From: Bacteroidia bacterium
GTDB lineage: Bacteria > Bacteroidota > Bacteroidia > Chitinophagales > UBA2359
Assembly (NCBI GenBank): GCA_030427245.1
Contig: JAUHXA010000024.1
Span: forward strand, 29,435 to 93,434
Length of the DNA stretch: 64,000 nucleotides
Direction: 5' to 3'
Shown: piece after piece, positions 43,101 to 48,936 of the stretch
Layout: each line of letters starts with the position of its first letter
Position numbering within the stretch: position 1 is the stretch's first letter
Notes under the pieces: model-generated
Told to the model about the DNA's origin: nothing
What the model saw: the letters and a program-made list of their open reading frames with translations, nothing else
Database searches by the model: none
Translations under genes and position numbers: made by a program

Positions 43101-43528
43101 TATATATCCAACCATCCATCGTTATTTACGTCTGCCATCGTAACACTGGTTGCCCAACCGCCAAAAGAAATACCAGCACTTTCGGTAATATCCTCAAATT
43201 TCATCCCCCCTTTGTTCAAATATAACTTGGTTGGAGCCACATTTCCTGTTAGAACCACATCCTGCAATCCATCATTGTTGATGTCGCCAATAGCAACTCC
43301 TCCTCCATTATACAGATTGACGTAACTGAATGGGTCTATCAACTTATTTTCATCAAAAGTATTCGCAAAGTTGATACCTGATTCTTGTGGTGTCAATTCT
43401 CGAAACTCAACCTGAAATCCCTTTTTTGCAGTTTCAGCTGTATTACTCTCACCTCCTCCGCATGAAGACAAGAAAACCAATCCTACCAAAGTAAAAAGTA
43501 AAGCCTGAGAGATAAAATTAGTGTTCAT
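40181..43528 (-). CDS. Very large VCBS/FG-GAP repeat lipoprotein with internal ASPIC/UnbV domain
   Basis: A 1115-residue exported lipoprotein (FLSSCGGG, lipidated C23). It starts with the CRTAC1-type block FRELTPQESGINFANTF and carries two propeller-like runs of FG-GAP units with calcium-type loops (DINNDGLQDVVLTGN, DVNNDGWLDIYICRSYY, DYDSDGDLDLIVANHP; later DVNKDGLSDFYVGAG, DADGDGDLDLMVAS, DIDNDGDMDVFIGG). An ASPIC/UnbV domain (LLTTRGYQGSSEPYAHFGLGDADKVDELQVIWPDGKKQ) separates the two runs. It is a longer cousin of the gene at 30103. It lies beside the glucan locus and in the same direction, so a role as a surface accessory of that locus is possible but unproven. Confidence 0.85.
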   Translation of the reverse strand: MNTNFISQALLFTLVGLVFLSSCGGGESNTAETAKKGFQVEFRELTPQESGINFANTFDENKLIDPFSYVNLYNGGGVAIGDINNDGLQDVVLTGNVAPTKLYLNKGGMKFEDITESAGISFGGWATSVTMADVNNDGWLDIYICRSYYADPSKTENLFFWNQKDGTFKEMAAQLGINDPNLSIGAAFLDYDSDGDLDLIVANHPRFRLVSFATHINYHLHPVKEFSSRLFRNDRASFTEVTEEAGILSYGFCLGVSTSDYNSDGYPDIYLTVDHDEGDMLFKNNKDGTFTNVTKSSLKLVAQSAMGIDAGDLNHDIHPDYSVVEMSMTDYYRDKVAMGMAPIPHYRLLTDSVGYPYYSMRNFMYLNNGNGTFTDIAQMSNVHKSDWSWSTLFLDADNDSWQDLFISNGYYRDIYNKDRTAMLNKKMVRLGKDMKSKNKIAKEYALSSPIDKIPNFFYRSNGDLTFSDYSKNVGFTKKTASTGAAYGDLDNDGDLDLVVNNVNELCSIFENVNESGNNWLRIHFHADQLSVNSLNSKAIIKVNGETQFRELLTTRGYQGSSEPYAHFGLGDADKVDELQVIWPDGKKQILNNVDVNQLLTVTYTEATETEDYRKKLGNMVSLVAASESGIDFKHEEKFYDDYVDQILLPHKMSEQGPFIAEGDVNKDGLSDFYVGAGTEQAGALFLQTENGKFARKSTPTFNKDKKYEDGGSAFFDADGDGDLDLMVASAGYQFDAYSPMYQPRLYLNDGKGNFSSATNNLPAWRNSGSCVKPADIDNDGDMDVFIGGLLTPKRYPEAGKSCVFVNQGNGKFEVYTDSTFTDLGMVKDAIWTDLNQDQQADLIVVGEWTPISFFVNQNGKLVNQTEDYLPDSPSGWWNCIETADFDGNGLQDFVIGNLGLNYKYKASSEKPFKVYAADLDKNGSFDIILSFFYGEKLFPVRGKKCSSEQIPDLKKNFPTYHDFSMAEVTDIYGESLNASLELNVTEFRSVILYQDEAGKFSVQELPFIAQKAPINSIVIDDVNKDGNDDIIVAGNLYQSEIETGRATGGTGQILLNTGNKTWKVLGVEDTGLYIDKDVKSMELLDVGDADRPWIVVGNNNDSLQVVKVLRSGASM

Positions 43529-43728
43529 TGGTTTATATATTTGCTATGTAAAATTAGTGTGCAGAGATAACTATCTATATGATAAGCATAGGGAGTTAAG
43601 GTTGAAAAGGCGAAATTTACCGATGTTAAAGCTACAAGAAATAACTGATTTACACCAATGTTTTGGGAGAGTTTCTGCTTCAAAAATCAGCTTTATTGTA
43701 TATCTGATTGCTGTTTTCTTTAAAAACA

Positions 43729-44631
43729 TTACTCTTTTAACTGATACACTCTTACGTAATCTATTTCCATTGCACTCTCGTTAAAATCAGGATCTATATC
43801 AAACCAATCTGCCCCCATAGCAACATTTAACAAAATAAATTGATCCTTTGTAAAAGGCCAATTATCAGCTGTTTTCGTTTCAGGGCTATACGTGTACAAA
43901 AGTTGATTGTCTAAATAAAATTTTATGGCTTCGGATGTCCATTCAGCTGAATATACATGGAAAGCCGTAGCATAATCACTGATTACTTTCTCACCTATTT
44001 TATTGTCTGGACAGTTGTTAACTCCTGAACAAGCAACCGTATGTATCGCACTGGAAACTTTTGTTGGCTCGTGTCCCCAATGTTCCATGATGTCAATTTC
44101 TCCACAAGCAGGCCACCCCACAGTACCAAGATTTGTTCCTAATGTCCATATTGCTGGCCAAGTACCCGCTCCTTCTGGTAATTTGGCTTTCACGTCAATT
44201 CTACCGTAGGTGAAATTAAATTTTGAATTCAGGCGTGCTGAAGTGTAATTTTTGGTTGAGCCTGCAAAGGTATATCGCTCTTTTTTAGCCACTATTTTTA
44301 AGGTGCCTTCTGAAACATAGGCATTGTCTATTCTATCTGTATAATGCTGTTTCTCGCCATTCCACCAAGCTCCATTATTTGGAGCAACGGTTTCAAATAG
44401 CCATTTACTGGAATCTACCGCACCCTCTACATCAAACTCATCCGCAAAAACCAAGCTATCTGCTTTTGTTTTAGATGGAGGCATTTTATCTGTTGACGTT
44501 TTGTTTATAGATGGTTCAGAACTAGCATTTTCATCACAGGAATATAAGAAAAAGGAGAGAATGATTGGCCCGACAAGTCCAAAGAAAGAAGTAATAGGTT
44601 TTTTGATTGAAGGTTTTGATTTTATGTTCAT
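43729..44631 (-). CDS. GH16 family endo-beta-glucanase (laminarinase-like) lipoprotein
   Basis: An exported lipoprotein of 300 residues from the ATG at 44631 (signal ending LYSCDEN, lipidated C32). The catalytic signature E178-I-D-I-M-E183 in GEIDIMEHWGHEP is the GH16 ExDxxE motif with nucleophile E178 and acid/base E183. VFADEFDVEGAVDSSKWLFE, GTWPAIWTLG and YVRVYQL are also GH16 landmarks. The extra methionine (beta-bulge form) is typical of laminarinases and lichenases. It hydrolyses internal beta-1,3 (or mixed) linkages. It is the last gene of the susCD locus, but a 133-bp miniature element and a hairpin separate it from the binding-protein gene. Confidence 0.93.
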   Translation of the reverse strand: MNIKSKPSIKKPITSFFGLVGPIILSFFLYSCDENASSEPSINKTSTDKMPPSKTKADSLVFADEFDVEGAVDSSKWLFETVAPNNGAWWNGEKQHYTDRIDNAYVSEGTLKIVAKKERYTFAGSTKNYTSARLNSKFNFTYGRIDVKAKLPEGAGTWPAIWTLGTNLGTVGWPACGEIDIMEHWGHEPTKVSSAIHTVACSGVNNCPDNKIGEKVISDYATAFHVYSAEWTSEAIKFYLDNQLLYTYSPETKTADNWPFTKDQFILLNVAMGADWFDIDPDFNESAMEIDYVRVYQLKE

Positions 44632-44666
44632 TGCAGTGCTTATTGTAATGTTTTGAAAAGGCATTA

Positions 44667-44799
44667 CATACTACTGTACATTTTTAATTCAACCACAAAA
44701 GGCACAAAGAAAACAAAAGTAAAGAACTGAAATTCAACCATCTCTTTTGTGCTCTTTTGATACTTTTGTGGTTCAAAAATCATTTTGTACAGTAGTATG
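44667..44799. mobile_element. 133-bp miniature inverted-repeat element with 9-bp target duplication
   Basis: The ends CATACTACTGTACA (44667-44680) and TGTACAGTAGTATG (44786-44799) are a perfect 14-bp inverted repeat; inside them TTCAACCACAAAAG pairs with CTTTTGTGGTTCAA. Both sides are flanked by AAGGCATTA (44658-44666 and 44800-44808). There is no coding capacity, so this is a non-autonomous element; the parent transposase family is not identified. It lies in the leader of the GH16 gene. Confidence 0.85.
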
Positions 44800-44825
44800 A
44801 AGGCATTATTGAAGATGTATAAATA

Positions 44826-44866
44826 GAAAATCCCCTTCTATTGGAGTTTAATTGAAGGGGATTTTC
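44826..44866. terminator. Strong hairpin between binding-protein and GH16 genes
   Basis: GAAAATCCCCTTC (44826-44838) pairs perfectly with GAAGGGGATTTTC (44854-44866). Located 28 bp after the stop of the minus-strand binding-protein gene, it can end or attenuate transcription from the susC promoter before the GH16 gene. Confidence 0.7.
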
Positions 44867-44893
44867 TGTTTTTTCAAAATAATTACTCCTTAC

Positions 44894-46969
44894 TTATTTG
44901 TAGAAATAAATATTATCCAAATAAATCGTTCCATCACCGTCAAACTTCAATTGAATGACATCCATTAAATCTACTATACTTGAAAATGTTGTTAAAGGAA
45001 TATCCACACTTACCCATTCTCCAGTAGTTACGGCAAAGGCATGTGGCGTTTCGGCAGGCCCTGTACTGATTAGAAAGCCATTAAATCCTGTTGAATTTGC
45101 AGTCCAATAATCAACATGCAGCATACTCATTTCTGATACATCCAATGGAGTAGCAAATTGTGTTCCTTGGTAATTTAGATTCTCATATTTTAAGACGCTA
45201 TTTCCTGCAATGTCAACTTGGGTTACTACAGTACCCTGTCCCCAATTGGGATTAAAATCCGTTCCTTCCACATTGGAGTAAGCATCACTAAATACAGAAA
45301 TGACATTTTCGGCTGCAACAGTTGGCGTTGGCGCAGCAGTAAAAGGTTCTGTTGCTTGTCCTCTATGGAAATAAATATTGTCCAAAAAGATTGTTCCATC
45401 ACCGTCAAACTTCAATTGAATGACATCCATTAAATCTACTACGCTTGAAAATGTTGTTAAAGGAATGTTCACACTTACCCATTCTCCAGTAGTTACCTCA
45501 AAAGCATGAGGAGTCTCTGCGGGGCCAGAGCTGATAAGAGAGCCATTGAGTCCCGTGGAGTTTGAAGTCCAATAATCAACGTGTAGAAAATTCATTCCAG
45601 AAACATCCAAGGGAGCTGCAAATTGTGTTCCTTGGTAATTTAGATTCTCGTATTTCAAGGTGTTGTTTCCTGCAACATCAACTTGTGTGACGACTGTAGC
45701 TTGTCCCCAATTGGGGTTAAAATCTGTTCCTTCCACATTCATATAAGCATCACTAAATACAGAGATGACATCTGATTCAGGTATGGTTGGAGTCGGCGCA
45801 GCAGTAGAGGGACCAGTCGGTTCTTTGTGGAAGAAAATGTTGTCTAAGAAAATCGTTCCATTTCCATCAACCTTCATTTGAATCACATCCATTAAGTCTA
45901 CCACATCCGAAAATTGGGACAAAGGAATATCCACACTTACCCATTCTCTCGTAGTTACCTCAAAAGCGTGTGCAGCTTCTGCAGGGCCAGAACTCACCAA
46001 AAAACCATTGAATCCTGTTGAGTTTTCAGTCCAGTAATCAACATGTAGAAAATCCATTTCAGAAACATCTATCGGAGATTCAAATTGTGTTCCTTGGTAG
46101 TTTAGATTCTCATATTTCAAGGTGTTGTTTCCTGCAATATCCACTTCTGTGACGACCGTAGATTGTCCCCAATTGGGGTTAAAATCTGTTCCTTCAATAT
46201 TGGTGTAAGCATCACTAAATAGAGAAATTACATCTGATGCGGGTTTAATTGGAGTGGGTGCAGCAGTAGTAGGTTCTGTTGGAGGAATGATAACTTCCCC
46301 TTCTCCAAGTATAATTTCATCAAAATAATGGATGGTTTCAGCATCCTTGGGACCTTGGAAATCAAAAAACAACACAAAGCGATCAAATTTGTCTGTATCA
46401 CCCGAAGAGAACGTAAAAGTCAATTCTTCCCATTCATTCGCCACCGTAGTAGGACGTGATATTTCCGCACTGATAGCCCCATCGGCACTGTCTTCCAATT
46501 TCAAATTCACCGTCTGACCTACAGCGGGTGAATAAATCTTGATTTTGACACCTTGATTTACTGAAAAATCTACTTTTGAAGACAAATCAAAGAAAAATCC
46601 CGCCCAAGGTTCTACTCCCGCAGTTTGAATTACTTGCACCGCTTTATCCGAAGTATTGATGCCTTCTCTTGCAGGATTCTCCGCATACTGAATGGTAATA
46701 GTTCCATCTTTCTCGCCAAAAAATGTATAATCTGGCCCTTGACATTCAAAATCTATTACTTCCTCTCCATTCAACTCTGGAGCTATGCCTGTTAAAAAAA
46801 CGCAGGCTCCCGTAGTATCTGGCTCTGGAGCAACATAAGCTGAAGGTGGGGGTATATCGTCTTCCTTGCTGCAAGAAGCAAAGAATACCATTGTGATACT
46901 GAAAAGAATCAGCATGAACAAAACAGAAAAGCTGTTTGTTTTTTTTATATGTATATTGTTGTTTTTCAT
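44894..46969 (-). CDS. Surface glycan-binding lipoprotein with three tandem modules
   Basis: A 691-residue lipoprotein (FFASCSKEDD, lipidated C33) placed right after susD, where these loci encode the surface glycan-binding protein. Residues about 50-225 form a carbohydrate-binding jelly roll (WAGFFFDLSSKVDFSVNQGVKIKIYSP). Then come three near-identical modules of about 155 residues, each opening with VISxFSDAYxNxEGTDFNPNWGQ and closing with DVIQxKxDGxGTIxLDNIxFxK, separated by TAAPTP linkers. Similar modules are seen next to GH16 enzymes. Repeat number probably tunes avidity for beta-glucan; binding itself is inferred from position and fold. Confidence 0.85.
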   Translation of the reverse strand: MKNNNIHIKKTNSFSVLFMLILFSITMVFFASCSKEDDIPPPSAYVAPEPDTTGACVFLTGIAPELNGEEVIDFECQGPDYTFFGEKDGTITIQYAENPAREGINTSDKAVQVIQTAGVEPWAGFFFDLSSKVDFSVNQGVKIKIYSPAVGQTVNLKLEDSADGAISAEISRPTTVANEWEELTFTFSSGDTDKFDRFVLFFDFQGPKDAETIHYFDEIILGEGEVIIPPTEPTTAAPTPIKPASDVISLFSDAYTNIEGTDFNPNWGQSTVVTEVDIAGNNTLKYENLNYQGTQFESPIDVSEMDFLHVDYWTENSTGFNGFLVSSGPAEAAHAFEVTTREWVSVDIPLSQFSDVVDLMDVIQMKVDGNGTIFLDNIFFHKEPTGPSTAAPTPTIPESDVISVFSDAYMNVEGTDFNPNWGQATVVTQVDVAGNNTLKYENLNYQGTQFAAPLDVSGMNFLHVDYWTSNSTGLNGSLISSGPAETPHAFEVTTGEWVSVNIPLTTFSSVVDLMDVIQLKFDGDGTIFLDNIYFHRGQATEPFTAAPTPTVAAENVISVFSDAYSNVEGTDFNPNWGQGTVVTQVDIAGNSVLKYENLNYQGTQFATPLDVSEMSMLHVDYWTANSTGFNGFLISTGPAETPHAFAVTTGEWVSVDIPLTTFSSIVDLMDVIQLKFDGDGTIYLDNIYFYK
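44903..46290 (-). repeat. Three tandem gene-internal repeats of about 465 bp
   Basis: The DNA for the three modules begins near 44903, 45368 and 45830 (periods 465 and 462 bp) and stays highly similar at the base level, for instance in the stretches at 44930-45010 and 45395-45475. The DNA similarity means recent duplication or ongoing gene conversion. Confidence 0.85.
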
Positions 46970-47013
46970 CGTATAAATTTTATGATTTATTTTTTAAAAT
47001 ATTAAGTGGATGG

Positions 47014-47106
47014 TTTCGCTTCGCTTCGCTTCGCTGATGGTTGTATGGTTGTATGGTTGTATGGTTGTATGGTTGTATGGTTGTATGGTTGTATGGTTGT
47101 ATGGTT
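47014..47106. repeat. TTCGC pentamer run followed by 8-bp ATGGTTGT array
   Basis: Four TTCGC units (about 47014-47034) lead into eight ATGGTTGT units and a 6-base partial (47037-47106). Further right, at 47188-47226, CAACCATTTAAC, AAGCCATTTAACC and TTAGCGAAGCAAA form inverted, partly matching copies, making the 46.99-47.23 kb gap an overall imperfect palindrome. It lies between the susD gene and the binding-protein gene. Confidence 0.9.
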
Positions 47107-47234
47107 AAACTGTTGCTCACTGGGTAATGTTGCGTTGTAGCGCCACTCAATCTGCAAGTTACCTAACCATATAGCTATCAAGCCATTCAACCATTTAACA
47201 ATCAAGCCATTTAACCATTAGCGAAGCAAAATCA

Positions 47235-48848
47235 TCAATTATATCCTTCATTTTGAGGATACGATGGCCCCAACAAGTCTATCTGTTGTGGAGGAATGGG
47301 CCAGTGTTGCATGTACTCCCTGAGGAGAACTTTTGGATTTCCTTCAGGATAAGACTCATTCATGTTGTCGTTGTTCATGTGGTCCAAAAGAAACTCGTAC
47401 AATTTCCCTGTTCTCTTGAGCGTATACCATCTTTGCCCTTCAAAAGCCAATTCTCTTGCTCTTTCGTCCAAAATAGCTTGTAAATCTATGGATGCTACGG
47501 AAGCTGTATTTGCTCGATTTCTTACTGCATTGAGGTATTCCAAAGCTTTCCCATCATCCCCTAACATCATGTGTGCTTCTGCTCCAATTAGATAGGTTTC
47601 AGCCAAGCGATAGACCATGACGTTTTTGTAGTGATTTCTGTCGGTTGGTTCTGCTTCTGTATCCAAAAACTTAACCACTCCTGGATTTTGTCTAAGATAA
47701 TACAGCATGAATTCATTTTGGTCGGTTGGATGATTTTCATACAAATCAAGCGGCTCACCAAGGGTTTTTCCTGCGGGCAATGTTTCTTCATCGTTATACA
47801 AGTACTCAAAAATGTAATAAGAGCCATTTTTTCTATCATCGTTTGGGTCTTCATTTAAGAGGTTGATTGTATAATTGTTTAAAGAAATAAACCCTACTCC
47901 AGCTCCTCCATTCTCTACAGAATGTACCACACCAGGTGCAGAAGCAGATTGCGCTACAACATTCCAATTTAGAATATGTTCTCCACCTCCTCCAATCGTT
48001 TCTCTGGCGAATAAGGATGCAAACAAGGTTTCTGAATGATTCAGATCTCCTGCAAAAACTTCGTTTGTAGTCGCTACCAAACTATGGTTGCCACTTTCAA
48101 TAACCGCATCTGTTTGTGCTGCTGCTGTTGCCCAATCTTCTTGCCACATAGCCACCTTTGCTCGAATGTGTCTTGCAGCGCCTTGAGTAAATCTCCCAAA
48201 TTGAGGTGTTGTATAGTCTAAATTTTCGATAGCAAAATCCAAATCACTGATTATCAAAGAGAATATTTCTTCTTTAGAAGATTTATCCTGAGGTACATCA
48301 AAAGCATTCTCTGGGGTTGTAGGTTCAGTCGTTACGAATATGTTGTTAAAAAGGCGGTATAGTGTAAAAAACGAGTTGGCTCTCATACATTTCGCTTCTG
48401 ATAGAATCTGATTTCTTCTATCTTCATCAATTCCCTGCAAATTTTCTGCTGCTTGAATAATCGCATTCGAACGATCTACAATTTTGTAAAAATGAACCCA
48501 GTATTTGTTGATACCTGATTCCGTTCCAAAATCTCCAATACTTGCGCCCCAAAGCAGGCGGCTATACAGAGAGATTTCTCCCGTAATTCCTACTCCAAGG
48601 TCACTTTTAGCCTGAAGAATAAGCGGATAGGCTCCATTCAAACTATTGTCTTCATAGATTTGGCGATTGAGCGTGTATAAACCAACTACCGCCGATTCCA
48701 ATCCTTCTGCCGTAGTGTATAAGAAATCTACAGAAGTATCAGAAAGTAATTCATCTTTTAGAAAATCATCGCTACAGGAGGTGAATATCAAAGCGATGAA
48801 CAACATCAAAATGCTGTTTTTAAAATTTATTTGAGTATATATGTACAT
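47235..48848 (-). CDS. susD: SusD/RagB family nutrient-binding outer-membrane lipoprotein
   Basis: A 537-residue surface lipoprotein (LIFTSCSDDFL, lipidated C25). The TPR-containing SusD fold is shown by FLYTTAEGLESAVVGLYTLNR, the helical DRSNAIIQAAENL, SEAKCMRANSFFTLYRLF, and the C-terminal RLAETYLIGAEAHMMLGDDGKALEYLNAVRNRAN and ARELAFEGQRWYTLKRTGKLYEF. It caps the SusC channel and delivers oligosaccharides. It lies 88 bp after susC, as is usual. The GH16 enzyme in the locus points to beta-1,3-glucan as the ligand. Confidence 0.97.
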   Translation of the reverse strand: MYIYTQINFKNSILMLFIALIFTSCSDDFLKDELLSDTSVDFLYTTAEGLESAVVGLYTLNRQIYEDNSLNGAYPLILQAKSDLGVGITGEISLYSRLLWGASIGDFGTESGINKYWVHFYKIVDRSNAIIQAAENLQGIDEDRRNQILSEAKCMRANSFFTLYRLFNNIFVTTEPTTPENAFDVPQDKSSKEEIFSLIISDLDFAIENLDYTTPQFGRFTQGAARHIRAKVAMWQEDWATAAAQTDAVIESGNHSLVATTNEVFAGDLNHSETLFASLFARETIGGGGEHILNWNVVAQSASAPGVVHSVENGGAGVGFISLNNYTINLLNEDPNDDRKNGSYYIFEYLYNDEETLPAGKTLGEPLDLYENHPTDQNEFMLYYLRQNPGVVKFLDTEAEPTDRNHYKNVMVYRLAETYLIGAEAHMMLGDDGKALEYLNAVRNRANTASVASIDLQAILDERARELAFEGQRWYTLKRTGKLYEFLLDHMNNDNMNESYPEGNPKVLLREYMQHWPIPPQQIDLLGPSYPQNEGYN

Positions 48849-48936
48849 GTTTATTTTTTTTAAAGGTGTTGCTATTCAGGAGTCAGATTGTCTTTTCTGA
48901 CTTCTGACAATGAAATGGTCTGTCCTCTCCCTTCTA

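Noticed and set aside
43521..43784. 87-codon plus-strand frame between the VCBS and GH16 genes
   Set aside because: Overlaps the antisense end of the GH16 gene, with no similarity or promoter; treated as chance.
47002..47205. Minus-strand frame encoding HTTIQPYN repeats
   Set aside because: Entirely the product of the 8-bp array and its edges; no homology or start context.
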